From the NCBI GenBank assembly GCA_963697205.1, contig CAVONB010000010.1, positions 310,001 to 374,000 on the forward strand: a stretch of 64,000 nucleotides of DNA. The letters run 5' to 3'. The DNA comes from CAVONB01 sp963697205 (lineage in GTDB: Bacteria > Pseudomonadota > Alphaproteobacteria > Rhizobiales > Hyphomicrobiaceae). Position numbers and translations under genes: made by a program. The notes under the pieces were generated by a model. That model made no database searches. It was not told the DNA's origin and saw only the letters and a list, made by a program, of their open reading frames with translations. Positions 1-8,456 of the stretch are shown piece after piece. Numbering within the stretch: position 1 is the stretch's first letter; every line of letters starts with the position of its first letter.

Positions 1-2649
1 CTCAGCGGCAAGCGCGATCGCGAGATCTGGGTGGAGATCCCCTCGGCCTCGATGCAGCAGCTCAACCTGTCCGCGCGCGACGTCGCCGACCGCATCGCGC
101 TCGTCAGCCAGAACCTGCCGCTTGGCAATGTCGAAGGATCGATCGACCGCAGCCTGCGTGCGCGTGGGCGCATGTCGACGGCCGACGGCGTCGCCACCAT
201 CGAGCTCAAGGCCTTCGATAACGGGCAGAAGATCCGCGTCCGCGACATCGCAGTGGTCAAGGAATCCTATGAGGAAGGCGCCGCGCGTCACTTCCGGGAC
301 GGCCAGAAGGCAATCGTGCTGAACGTGCAGCGCGCGGTCACGGGCGACACGCTGAAATCGATGCAGGCGATGCTTGACACCGTCGCCGCCCTGCGCGCCG
401 AAAGCCCGCCGACCCTGAACATCGAGGCCTTCGACATCCGCTCCAAGATCGTCGATCAGCGCATCCGCATGCTGTCGACCAACGCCCTGCAGGGCTTCAC
501 CCTGGTTGTCCTCGTCCTGCTCGTGTTCCTAAACGCCCGCGTCGCCTTCTGGGTGGCGCTTGGCGTTCCCATCTCGTTGCTGGCGACCTTCGCCTTCATG
601 CTGATGACCGGCCAGACCATCAACGCCGTCTCGCTGGTGGCTCTCATCCTGGTGCTCGGCATCATCGTCGACGACGCCATCGTGGTCGGCGAGGAGGCCG
701 TCACGCGTGCCGAGCGCGGCCTGGAGCCGCGCGCGGCCGCCGAGGCCGCCGCCACGCGCATGGTGCTGCCCGTCATCGCGTCGACCTCGACCACGCAGGC
801 CGCCTTCCTGCCGATGCTGCTGATCACCGGCGTCATCGGCCAGATCCTTGCGGCCATCCCGCTGGTCGTGATCGTGTCCCTGTTTGCCTCGCTGATCGAG
901 TGCTTCCTGACCTTGCCCGCCCACTTGATGCACGCGCTGAACGGCATCAAGCGTGCCGCCGGCCGCCCATTGACCGCATTCGGCCGCAGCGCGCGCGCCG
1001 TCCGCACCAGCCTCGATCGCGGCTTGAATGCCGTGCGCTACGGCCCCGTCGCCTTTCTCGTCGGTCTGGCCTACCGGTGGCGCTACGTCACCGTCGCGGT
1101 GTCGGTGTCGGCACTGATCATGGCCGTCGGCCTGGTGTCTGGCGGGCGCGTCGCCTTCACCTTCTTTCCTGCCCCCGAGCCCGAGTTCGTCTATGCCAAC
1201 GTGACCTTCGCCCCCGGCCTGCCCGAGGAGCAGCGCATCGCCGCCCTGGATCGCGTCGAGCGCGCCGCGCGCGATGCCGAGCGCACGCTCGTGGGAGAAA
1301 AAGGCGAGCTCGTACTCGTGACTTACACAGTGCTCGGCCAGCAGGGCAGCTCGCGCGGCGAGAACCTCGCGCAGGTCCAGGTCGAGTTGTCGCCCGGCGA
1401 GGAGCGCGACGTGCGCACGCCGGCGTTCATCGCGGCCTGGCGCAAGGCCGCACCCGCCATCGTCGGCATCGATACGCTCGCCGTCCTCGGCCGGCGCGTC
1501 GGCCCTCCCGGCTCCGACGTCGACGTCCGCCTGACCGGTGCGTCGCTCGACGCATTGAAGCGCGCCGCGCTTGATCTGCGCCGCACGCTGGAAGGCTACA
1601 GCGGCCTGATCGGGCTCGACGACAACCTGCCGTTCGGCAAGGCCGAGATCGTCTTGGAATTAACGCCGCGCGGCCACGCGCTCGGCTTCACGACAGAGCT
1701 GGTGGCGCGTCAGGTCCGCGCCGCCTACCAGGGTGCCATCGCCGTCCGCTTCGCGCGCGGCGACGAGGAGGTGACGCTGCGCGTGCGCTCCAGCGAACGC
1801 GATCGCGAGCGCGGCATTTCAGGCCTTCTCGACCTCAATCTGCGCGCTTCCTCCGGCGCCAACGTCCGGTTGGCCGAAGTCGTTAGCGTCATCGAGCAGC
1901 AGGCCTTCTCGGTCGTCCAGCGTTTCGATGGCAAGCTCGCAGTCAGCGTCACGGCCAACGTCGACAGCGCCGTCACCACCGCCGGTCAGGTTCTTGAGTC
2001 CTTGCGCGCCGGCCCCCTGCCTGAACTGGAGCGCCGTTACAACATCTCCACCTCATTCGAGGGGCGCGCTGAGACCCAGCGTCAGACCTTCGCGGACTTG
2101 CGGATCGGCGCGCTGCTCGCGCTCGTCATGATCTACCTGATCCTCGTCTTCGTCTTCCAGCGCTGGCTGCAGCCGTTCCTCGTCATGGCAATCATTCCGT
2201 TCGGCTTCATCGGCGTCGTCGTCGGCCATTACATGATGAGCTTCGATCTGGCGCTGTTCTCCATGATCGGCCTGCTCGGCCTGTCGGGCATCACCGTCAA
2301 CGGCGCGATCGTCATGATCGACCGCATGAATGAGCGCATTGCCGAAGGCGAGGCCCGCGACGAGGCCGCCATCGGCGCAGCGGTCGACCGCTTCCGCGCC
2401 CTCGTTCTGACCACGCTGACGACAGTCAGCGGCATGTCCCCGCTGATCTTCGAAAAGAGCCTTCAGGCCCAGTTCCTCATTCCCATTGCATTGACGCTGG
2501 CGTGGGGCGTGGCCTTCGCAACGGTGCTTTTGTTGTTCCTGCTGCCCGCGCTAGTCGGCATCAGCACCGACCTCCAGCGCGCGCTGCTAGCGCTCAAGCG
2601 GCTCGTGTGGGGCGGGCATCCGCTTCAGCCGCCTGCGCGATCCACCTGA
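1..2649 (+). CDS. RND-family efflux permease, 3' part (N-terminus outside window)
   Basis: This is the C-terminal ~880 residues of an inner-membrane RND (AcrB/HAE1-type) proton-driven exporter. The frame is open to base 1, so the true start lies upstream. It shows the family's two-fold layout. The first membrane block includes the TM4 motif GIIVDDAIVV, whose adjacent aspartates (about residues 224-225 counted from base 1) are the expected proton-relay pair. A periplasmic porter half follows, then a second membrane block with GITVNGAIVMID. The membrane fusion protein partner is not in the window and is probably upstream. Substrate cannot be told from the sequence; drug, heavy-metal and lipid exporters share these motifs. 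A gap of about 135 bp separates it from the LysR gene, which is probably a separate unit. Confidence 0.93.
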   Translation, partial: LSGKRDREIWVEIPSASMQQLNLSARDVADRIALVSQNLPLGNVEGSIDRSLRARGRMSTADGVATIELKAFDNGQKIRVRDIAVVKESYEEGAARHFRDGQKAIVLNVQRAVTGDTLKSMQAMLDTVAALRAESPPTLNIEAFDIRSKIVDQRIRMLSTNALQGFTLVVLVLLVFLNARVAFWVALGVPISLLATFAFMLMTGQTINAVSLVALILVLGIIVDDAIVVGEEAVTRAERGLEPRAAAEAAATRMVLPVIASTSTTQAAFLPMLLITGVIGQILAAIPLVVIVSLFASLIECFLTLPAHLMHALNGIKRAAGRPLTAFGRSARAVRTSLDRGLNAVRYGPVAFLVGLAYRWRYVTVAVSVSALIMAVGLVSGGRVAFTFFPAPEPEFVYANVTFAPGLPEEQRIAALDRVERAARDAERTLVGEKGELVLVTYTVLGQQGSSRGENLAQVQVELSPGEERDVRTPAFIAAWRKAAPAIVGIDTLAVLGRRVGPPGSDVDVRLTGASLDALKRAALDLRRTLEGYSGLIGLDDNLPFGKAEIVLELTPRGHALGFTTELVARQVRAAYQGAIAVRFARGDEEVTLRVRSSERDRERGISGLLDLNLRASSGANVRLAEVVSVIEQQAFSVVQRFDGKLAVSVTANVDSAVTTAGQVLESLRAGPLPELERRYNISTSFEGRAETQRQTFADLRIGALLALVMIYLILVFVFQRWLQPFLVMAIIPFGFIGVVVGHYMMSFDLALFSMIGLLGLSGITVNGAIVMIDRMNERIAEGEARDEAAIGAAVDRFRALVLTTLTTVSGMSPLIFEKSLQAQFLIPIALTLAWGVAFATVLLLFLLPALVGISTDLQRALLALKRLVWGGHPLQPPARST

Positions 2650-2785
2650 GCAAGCCAGGCCGCATCGCTCTGCCGCGTCCGGCATCGAGGCCCGTCGTCG
2701 AAAGCGCCGTTGCGTGCGATCCATTCTAACCCGCGCCAACAGCTGCTAAGCTTTCGGCCGGTCGTGCACAGGGGCGGGCTTACGC

Positions 2786-3685
2786 GTGAACCAACGTCAG
2801 CTTCAGGCATTTCTGATGGTCATGCGGCACGGCTCGATCACCTCGGCCGCGCAGGCGCTCAGTATCTCCCAGCCCGCCGTCAGCCGATTGATCGCCGACC
2901 TGGAGACCGGTGTCGGTTTCGCACTGTTCGAGCGTCAGGGCGGCCGGGCGCTGCCGACACCCGATGCTCGTGCCTTCGTGCGCGAGGTCGAGCGCATGTT
3001 CTACGGCCTCGACCGCCTCGAGCAGGTCGCCCGCGAGATCAAGGATCTGCGCCACGCCACGCTGTCGATCGCCACGATGCCCATGGTCAGTCTCGACATC
3101 GTCCCGCAGGCATTCGCCACCTTCCTGCAGCGTCATGCCGGCATCCGCATCACGCACAACGTGCACACCTCGCCCCGCATCATCGATCTGGTCTCGTCCA
3201 ATCAGATCGATATCGGAATCGCCCAGATCGAGACGGAGCGGCGCGATCTGCACGTCCTCGCCTCCTACAGGACCCATTGTGTGTGCGCGATGGCGCCCAC
3301 CCACCGGCTCGCCCGGCGCAAGGTTCTGAGCCCCAGGGACCTTGAGGGCGAACCGCTCGTCGCGCTCGCCCATCACACCTTGACCGCCCACTACGTCGAT
3401 CGCAGCTTCGCCGAGGCCAACGTAGTTCCCACGATTGCCATCGAGAGTCAGCCGTCCTACGCCGCCTGCCGGCTGGCCGCCGTCGGCATCGGCATAACCA
3501 TTGTCGATCCCATGACCCCGCGCGTCTTCGGTCCGCAACTCTGCACCGTGCCGTTCGAGCCAAAAATACCATTCGATTTCAATGTGCTAGAGCCAGGTGA
3601 CGTGCCCCGGTCCCGGGCCGCCGATCAGTTTTGCGCCCATCTCCTCGAAACCCTGCACGGCATCGAAGGCGTCAGCCCGCTCTAG
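2786..3685 (+). CDS. LysR-family transcriptional regulator
   Basis: A 299-residue LysR-type regulator with a GTG start. The N-terminal winged HTH covers about residues 1-60, with the family signature ITSAAQALSISQPAVSRLI. The rest is a periplasmic-binding-like effector domain (about 90-295). It is transcribed in the same direction as the TRAP transporter and catabolic genes that begin 100 bp downstream. A TATAA-N7-TTATA palindrome begins two bases after its stop codon, so it is the natural candidate regulator of that operon. Family membership is clear; the inducer is unknown. The start is not backed by a strong ribosome binding site, but the HTH begins immediately after it. Confidence 0.93.
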   Translation: MNQRQLQAFLMVMRHGSITSAAQALSISQPAVSRLIADLETGVGFALFERQGGRALPTPDARAFVREVERMFYGLDRLEQVAREIKDLRHATLSIATMPMVSLDIVPQAFATFLQRHAGIRITHNVHTSPRIIDLVSSNQIDIGIAQIETERRDLHVLASYRTHCVCAMAPTHRLARRKVLSPRDLEGEPLVALAHHTLTAHYVDRSFAEANVVPTIAIESQPSYAACRLAAVGIGITIVDPMTPRVFGPQLCTVPFEPKIPFDFNVLEPGDVPRSRAADQFCAHLLETLHGIEGVSPL

Positions 3686-3686
3686 A

Positions 3687-3703
3687 TATAACATTTGATT
3701 ATA
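3687..3703. promoter_or_regulatory. Possible LysR-type operator (T-N11-A palindrome)
   Basis: TATAA and TTATA form perfect 5-bp inverted arms around a 7-nt centre. The 17-bp site contains a T-N11-A core, the usual LysR box. It lies directly after the LysR stop codon, in an AT-rich patch that stands out from the GC-rich surroundings, about 85 bp before the first TRAP binding-protein gene. The palindrome is visible; regulator binding is inferred. Confidence 0.45.
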
Positions 3704-3785
3704 AGGTCAGATGCTTTTTGTATTTGATTTGATGGGCGTCCGCTCGACCATGGCGCATGTCGAGATCGAACGAGGGACCGGGACC

Positions 3786-4781
3786 ATGCTGAAACGTCTC
3801 AAGCGCGCCGCCGCCACCGCCACGATGCTGTGCCTCTTCGGCCAGACCGCCGGCGCCGCCGACTTCACTTTGCGCATCCACACCCTGGTCAAGTCGCCGC
3901 ATCCCTACAATGACATGGCCGAATTCCTGAAGAAGGACATCGAGGCCAAGAGCGGCGGACGCATCGCCGTCCGCGTGTTCGACGCCGGTCGCCTCGGCCA
4001 GGACCCCGCCGTGATCAGCGAGATCGGCCTCGGCACCATCGACATGATGATCTCCACGACCTCCAATGCGGCTAAGCAGATCCCGGAGTTTGCGATCTTC
4101 ACGATGCCCTACCTGTTCCAGGGTCTCGATGGCATCGAGGCCAAGGTCGGACCGGGCACGCCGGTGCACGCGCATTTCGAGAAGGTCTACAAGGACCGCA
4201 ACGTCGGCATGAAGTTGCTGGCGCTGGGCGGCTCGGGCACCCGCAACATGGCCACGGCGAAGAAGCCGATCAACGGGCTCGCCGATCTCAAGGGCCTGAA
4301 GATGCGCACGCCGCCCTCGCCCATGGATTCCCAGACCTGGGCGGCGCTCGAGATGCTGCCGGTGACGGTCGCCTGGGGTGAGCTTTATGCCGCCATCCAG
4401 ACCGGCGTCGCCGAGGCCATGGAAAGCTCGCTGCCCGGCTACACCGGCTCCAAGCTCTACGAGGTCGCGCCCAATCTCGCCCTGACCGGCCACACCGTGC
4501 AGGTCAACCACACGTCGATCTCGCAGAAGACGTGGGACAAGCTGCCCGCGGATCTGCAGAAGGTCGTCGCCACGTCCGCCGTCGCCGCCAACAAGCACGG
4601 CGTCGAGAAGTCGAAGGAATACGACGCCAACCTCGTCAAGAAGCTCGAGACGCAGCATGGCGTGAAGGTCACGCGCCCCGACAAGGCCGCCTTCATCCAG
4701 AAGCTCGCGCCGCTGCAGGGCCAACTCGCCGAAAAGCTCAAGCTGAACGCCGAGTACAAGCTGATCAAGGCCAGCAAGTAG
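3786..4781 (+). CDS. dctP: TRAP transporter solute-binding protein (DctP family)
   Basis: A periplasmic binding protein of a tripartite ATP-independent transporter, 331 residues. An in-frame ATG exists 75 bp upstream, but the start at 3786 follows a purine-rich GAGGGA sequence and gives a normal signal peptide: positive MLKRLKR, a hydrophobic stretch, and cleavage near AGA-ADF. The mature protein has the DctP fold, including the GLKMRTP segment whose arginine normally contacts the ligand carboxylate. It heads the dctP-dctQ-dctM set at 3.8-6.6 kb, and a strong hairpin separates it from dctQ. The ligand is unknown but is likely a carboxylate used by the aldolase/SDR/oxidase genes downstream. 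Confidence 0.93.
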   Translation: MLKRLKRAAATATMLCLFGQTAGAADFTLRIHTLVKSPHPYNDMAEFLKKDIEAKSGGRIAVRVFDAGRLGQDPAVISEIGLGTIDMMISTTSNAAKQIPEFAIFTMPYLFQGLDGIEAKVGPGTPVHAHFEKVYKDRNVGMKLLALGGSGTRNMATAKKPINGLADLKGLKMRTPPSPMDSQTWAALEMLPVTVAWGELYAAIQTGVAEAMESSLPGYTGSKLYEVAPNLALTGHTVQVNHTSISQKTWDKLPADLQKVVATSAVAANKHGVEKSKEYDANLVKKLETQHGVKVTRPDKAAFIQKLAPLQGQLAEKLKLNAEYKLIKASK

Positions 4782-4787
4782 GCCAGT

Positions 4788-4816
4788 GCCGGCGCGATTT
4801 GCGAAATCGCGCCGGC
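4788..4816 (+). promoter_or_regulatory. Intercistronic stem-loop between dctP and dctQ
   Basis: A perfect 13-bp stem (GCCGGCGCGATTT pairing with its complement) closes a 3-nt GCG loop. It starts 7 nt after the dctP stop and ends 33 nt before the dctQ start. No run of T follows, so it is not a classical terminator. Hairpins here commonly protect the upstream binding-protein message from decay, giving more binding protein than permease. That function is inferred from position. Confidence 0.6.
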
Positions 4817-4848
4817 CCCGTCAGCGCCGCCCGCCGAGAGAACCGGAC

Positions 4849-5319
4849 ATGGTCACGAGGTTCGCAAGCGCTCTGGCTCGATGGATCGAACACGGCTTGT
4901 GGCTGGCCTTCGCCGCGCTGATCATCACGGTTGGCCTGCAGGTCTTCTCGCGCAACGTCCTCAAGATCCCCCTGATCTGGACCCTCGACGTTGCCCAGCT
5001 CCTGTTCTCCTGGCTGGTCTTCATCGGCGCTGCCGTCGCCTTCCGCAAGGGCGCGCACTACACCGTGGATGTCATCCCCGCGCACTGGCGCCGCGTCGGT
5101 GTCGTCTCGCAGGTGGTCGGCGTGCTGGCCGCCCTGCTCGTGATCTACGTTCTCGTCGTGCCTGGCTGGACCACCGTCGGTATCCGCAGTACCGGCACCA
5201 TCCCCTCGCTCGACATTTCGCTCGCCTGGACGATCCTGCCGCTGCCGATCTCCGGCGTCCTGATGCTCGTGTTCCTCTTTGAAAGCGTGATCAACATGCG
5301 CGCCAAGAGGAACGCATGA
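4849..5319 (+). CDS. dctQ: TRAP transporter small permease (DctQ family)
   Basis: A 156-residue inner-membrane protein with four predicted hydrophobic helices, the DctQ size and topology. The start at 4849 is chosen over an upstream GTG/ATG because it gives the usual short, arginine-containing N-terminus before helix 1. The upstream extension would be proline/arginine-rich and would overlap the end of the intercistronic hairpin. It partners DctM in the membrane complex. Its stop overlaps the dctM start by 4 bp (ATGA), implying translational coupling. Confidence 0.9.
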   Translation: MVTRFASALARWIEHGLWLAFAALIITVGLQVFSRNVLKIPLIWTLDVAQLLFSWLVFIGAAVAFRKGAHYTVDVIPAHWRRVGVVSQVVGVLAALLVIYVLVVPGWTTVGIRSTGTIPSLDISLAWTILPLPISGVLMLVFLFESVINMRAKRNA

Positions 5320-6608
5320 ACCCGCTCGCGCTTCTGCTGCTGACGTTCTTCGGCTTGATCGCGCTGCGCGTGAACATCGGCTTCTCGCTCATCATCTCGT
5401 CCGTGTTCGTGATGTGGATCGAGGGGCTGCCGCTGACGTCCGTGGTCAATCAGATGTATTCCGGCATCGACAGTTTCACGCTGCTCGCCGTGCCGTTCTT
5501 CATGTTGCTCGGTCGCATTCTCAACGCCGGCTCCATCACCGATCGTCTGCTGCGCGTCGCCGATGCCACGGTGGGTCACGTCCGCGGTGGTCTGGGGCAC
5601 GTCAACGTCTTCGTGTCGATGGTTTTTGCGACGTTGTCGGGATCCGCGGCCGCCGACACTGCCAGCGTCGGCTCGATCCTGATCCCGGCAATGAAGAAGG
5701 CGGGCTACGATCCCGCATTCTCCGTTGCCCTGACGGCGGCCTCCTCCACGCTTGGTGTGATCATCCCGCCGTCCATCATCCTCATCGTCTACGGCGCCTT
5801 CGGCAACGTCTCGATCGGTGCGCTGTTCCTCGGCGGCGTCGTGCCCGGCGTGCTGATCGGCCTTTTCATGATGGGCTATACCTACGTCCAGGCGGTCAAG
5901 CACGGCTACCCCGCCAATCCCTTTCCCGGCGTTCGCGCGGTCACCGGTATCGTTGCCAGAAGCGCAGCCCCGCTCCTGATTCCCGTGCTGGTCCTCGGTG
6001 GCATCGTCGGCGGCATGTTCACGCCCACCGAAGGCGCCATCATCGCGGTCGGCTGGGCGCTGTTCCTGACGCTTGTCGTCTACCGCGACGTCCCCCTGTC
6101 CCGGATGCCCAAGATCCTCGCCGCCGCCGTCACCGATTTCTCGGTGCCGATGTTCACGGTCGCCGGCGCCGGCATCTTCGGCTGGCTGATCGCCTATTTC
6201 GGCGCCGCCGAGATCGTCGTCGAGTTCATCACGAGCCAGACCGGCAACCGCTTCGGCATCATGCTGCTGCTGATTGCGTTCCTGCTCTTGATCGGCACCG
6301 TGCTCAATCCGATCTCGGCCACCTTGATCTTCCTGCCGATCATCCAGGCGCTGGGCACCGATGCTGCGGGCTTCCACCCTGTCCATCTCGGTGTCCTCAC
6401 GACCATCGTGCTGTCGGTCGGCCTGATTACGCCGCCCTACGGCATCTGCCTGCTGATCGCCGCGCAGATCGGCGACGTCCCACTCGGCCGCGCCATGCTG
6501 GCCGTGATCCCGATATGCGCGCTCACCATCCTCGTCGCGTGTCTCTCGCTCTGGTTTCCCTCGATCGTGCTCGGGCTGCCCAGGCTGCTCGCGCCGCAAC
6601 TCTTCTGA
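5316..6608 (+). CDS. dctM: TRAP transporter large permease (DctM family)
   Basis: A 430-residue polytopic membrane protein with the DctM pattern of about twelve hydrophobic segments. Typical segments are the GSAAADTASVGSILIPAM region near residue 110 and the IIPPSIILIVYGA helix soon after. This is the ion-coupled transport subunit working with the DctP and DctQ proteins encoded just upstream. It is translationally coupled to dctQ. The next gene (DapA-like) starts only 12 bp after its stop, behind a strong AGGAGG site, so transporter and enzymes are very probably one operon. Confidence 0.94.
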   Translation: MNPLALLLLTFFGLIALRVNIGFSLIISSVFVMWIEGLPLTSVVNQMYSGIDSFTLLAVPFFMLLGRILNAGSITDRLLRVADATVGHVRGGLGHVNVFVSMVFATLSGSAAADTASVGSILIPAMKKAGYDPAFSVALTAASSTLGVIIPPSIILIVYGAFGNVSIGALFLGGVVPGVLIGLFMMGYTYVQAVKHGYPANPFPGVRAVTGIVARSAAPLLIPVLVLGGIVGGMFTPTEGAIIAVGWALFLTLVVYRDVPLSRMPKILAAAVTDFSVPMFTVAGAGIFGWLIAYFGAAEIVVEFITSQTGNRFGIMLLLIAFLLLIGTVLNPISATLIFLPIIQALGTDAAGFHPVHLGVLTTIVLSVGLITPPYGICLLIAAQIGDVPLGRAMLAVIPICALTILVACLSLWFPSIVLGLPRLLAPQLF

Positions 6609-6620
6609 CAGGAGGTTCCC

Positions 6621-7562
6621 ATGACCCACACCAAGCCGAAAGGTTCCTTCGTCGCGCTCGTGACGCCGATGAACGCGGACGGATCGATCGATTTCGAAGG
6701 CTTCCGCACGCTGCTCCAGTGGCAGGAGGAGAACGGCACCGAGGCGGTCCTGATCATGGGATCGACCGGCGAGGTCTCCATGCTCTCGCCCGAGGAACGC
6801 CGCGCCATCATCACTGAGACGGCGAAGATGAAGACCGGCAAGATGCAGTTCTATTACGGCTGCACCGGCAACAGCACCGCGACCACCATCGACTACGTGC
6901 GCTACGCCAAGGCGGAAGGCGGCGACGGCGCCATCATCGCGGCGCCGGCCTACATCTGCGCGACGCCCGAGGACATCACCGACTACGCCTGGGAGGTCTG
7001 CGATGCCGTCGATTTCCCGATCGGCTTCTACAACAACCCGCCGCGTGTGAAGACGGATCTGCACTGGACGCACGTGCTGAAGCTCGCAAAGCATCCCAAC
7101 ATGGTCGTCCTGAAGGAATCGACCGAGCGCGTCGGCCAGGTCGCGCAGGTGTGCGCGGCCGCGCCCGACATGGCCATCATGTGCTGCTGCTCGCCCAACC
7201 TCGGCCTCGTCGTCCCCACGATGGCGCTGGGCGGCGACGGCACAGCCAACATGACCGGCAACATCGTGCCGCGCGCCATGGCGACCATCTCCAAGAAGTG
7301 GCAGACCGGCGAAGACGCGTTTGCGTGCCGCGAGGCTTACCTGAGGAACCTGCCGATGCTGCACTTCGCCTACTCGGCCATCAATCCCGTCGCCATAAAG
7401 ACGCTCATGAACGTCGTCGGCCTGCCCGCCGGTCCCCTGCGCAAGCCGCTGCAGCCGATCACCGGCGCCAAGCTGCAGGCCGGTCTCGATGCCGTCCGCA
7501 CGCTCGGCCTGGAGAAGGAGTACGGCTTCCGCCTGAAACCGACAGCGATCGCCGCCGAGTGA
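6621..7562 (+). CDS. DapA/N-acetylneuraminate lyase-superfamily aldolase
   Basis: A class I, Schiff-base aldolase of the dihydrodipicolinate synthase family, 313 residues. Catalytic features are present: GSTGE near residue 48 (the GTTGE phosphate/carboxylate loop), Tyr137 in FYNNPP, and Schiff-base Lys165 in VVLKEST, with the same Tyr-Lys spacing as in E. coli DapA. The operon position, behind a TRAP transporter and ahead of an SDR and a DadA-like oxidoreductase, argues for a catabolic enzyme acting on an imported keto or hydroxy acid rather than lysine biosynthesis. The family also includes 1-pyrroline-4-hydroxy-2-carboxylate deaminase of hydroxyproline breakdown, which would fit a DadA-like neighbour, but this remains inference. 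Confidence 0.88.
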   Translation: MTHTKPKGSFVALVTPMNADGSIDFEGFRTLLQWQEENGTEAVLIMGSTGEVSMLSPEERRAIITETAKMKTGKMQFYYGCTGNSTATTIDYVRYAKAEGGDGAIIAAPAYICATPEDITDYAWEVCDAVDFPIGFYNNPPRVKTDLHWTHVLKLAKHPNMVVLKESTERVGQVAQVCAAAPDMAIMCCCSPNLGLVVPTMALGGDGTANMTGNIVPRAMATISKKWQTGEDAFACREAYLRNLPMLHFAYSAINPVAIKTLMNVVGLPAGPLRKPLQPITGAKLQAGLDAVRTLGLEKEYGFRLKPTAIAAE

Positions 7563-7591
7563 GGCCGCACCACCGCTTCTGACCGATCCCT

Positions 7592-7621
7592 CGCGGCGGC
7601 GGCGCATGGCCTGCCGCCGCG
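7592..7621 (+). promoter_or_regulatory. GC hairpin between the aldolase and SDR genes
   Basis: A 9-bp perfect stem (CGCGGCGGC with GCCGCCGCG) encloses a 12-nt loop in the 101-bp gap between the DapA-like gene and the SDR gene. It has no T-run. It may tune mRNA stability or partly stop transcription; nothing in the sequence decides which. Confidence 0.3.
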
Positions 7622-7663
7622 GAACCTCTGCGATCAGTCCCACCCCGCCCGGGAGAATTGCGC

Positions 7664-8443
7664 ATGGACCTCGGCATCGCCGGCAAGCGCGCGTTGCTTT
7701 TCGGCGCAAGCCGCGGCCTCGGCAAGGCGTGCGCCATCGCTGTTGCGCGAGAAGGCGCCGACGTCACCATCGCCGCGCGGTCCGCCGACGCGCTGGACAA
7801 GGCCGCAGCCGAGATACTGGCGCGCACCGGCGCGCGCGTGACCACTGTCGTTGCCGACATCCGCACCCCGGAAGGCCGCGCCGCAGCACTTGCCGCCTGC
7901 CCAGCCCCGGACATCCTGCTCAACAACGCAGCCGGCTTCCGGCCAGGCAATTTCCGCGACTGGTCGCGCGAGACGTGGATCGCCGCGCTCGACCTGATGA
8001 TGCTGGCGCCCATCGAGATGATGAAGGCCACCGTCGACGGCATGATGGCGCGTGGCTACGGCCGCATCGTCAACATCGTCTCGCGCAGCGTCAAGATCGC
8101 CCAGCCCGAGCTCGGCCTCTCCAATGGCGCGCGCTCCGGCCTCGTCGGCTTCGTCGCCGGACTGTCCCGGCAGACGGTGGCGCGCAATGTCACGATCAAC
8201 AACCTGTTGCCGGGCATCTTCGCCTCCGAAGCGCAGATCGAGCACGTCGAGGTGCTGGCTGAGGACACTGGACGCAGCTTCGAGGAGGTCTGGGCCGAGC
8301 GCGCGCACACCAACCCGGCCGGCCGCTACGGCGACCCCGACGAGCTTGGCGCCTACTTCGCCTTCCTGGTCAGCAACAGGGCCGGCTTCATCACGGGCCA
8401 GAACCTGTTGATCGACGGCGGCAGCTATCCCGGCACCTATTGA
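7664..8443 (+). CDS. SDR-family oxidoreductase lacking the canonical Tyr/Lys
   Basis: A 259-residue Rossmann-fold protein of the short-chain dehydrogenase/reductase superfamily. The cofactor loop is GASRGLG (residues 14-20), LLNNAAG is present in the middle, and Ser140 sits at the catalytic serine position. At the YxxxK position the protein reads GLSNGARSG, with Leu152 for Tyr and Ala156 for Lys. The usual proton-relay residues are therefore absent, as in a divergent SDR subgroup. The ATG at 7664 has a GGGAGA site 8 bp upstream and is preferred to a TTG six bases earlier. The gene lies in the transporter-enzyme operon, 14 bp before the DadA-like gene. Activity and substrate are unknown. Confidence 0.85.
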   Translation: MDLGIAGKRALLFGASRGLGKACAIAVAREGADVTIAARSADALDKAAAEILARTGARVTTVVADIRTPEGRAAALAACPAPDILLNNAAGFRPGNFRDWSRETWIAALDLMMLAPIEMMKATVDGMMARGYGRIVNIVSRSVKIAQPELGLSNGARSGLVGFVAGLSRQTVARNVTINNLLPGIFASEAQIEHVEVLAEDTGRSFEEVWAERAHTNPAGRYGDPDELGAYFAFLVSNRAGFITGQNLLIDGGSYPGTY

Positions 8444-8456
8444 GCAAGAGGCCGTC

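Noticed and set aside
6621..7562. Biosynthetic dapA of the lysine pathway
   Set aside because: Catalytic residues fit, but the gene is embedded in a TRAP/SDR/DadA-like operon, so a catabolic paralogue is more likely.
5145..7709. Very long minus-strand open frame (854 codons) opposite the TRAP and aldolase genes
   Set aside because: Composition is Arg/Gly/Asp/His-rich without any domain, and it lies exactly antisense to well-conserved genes; a typical artefact of high GC.
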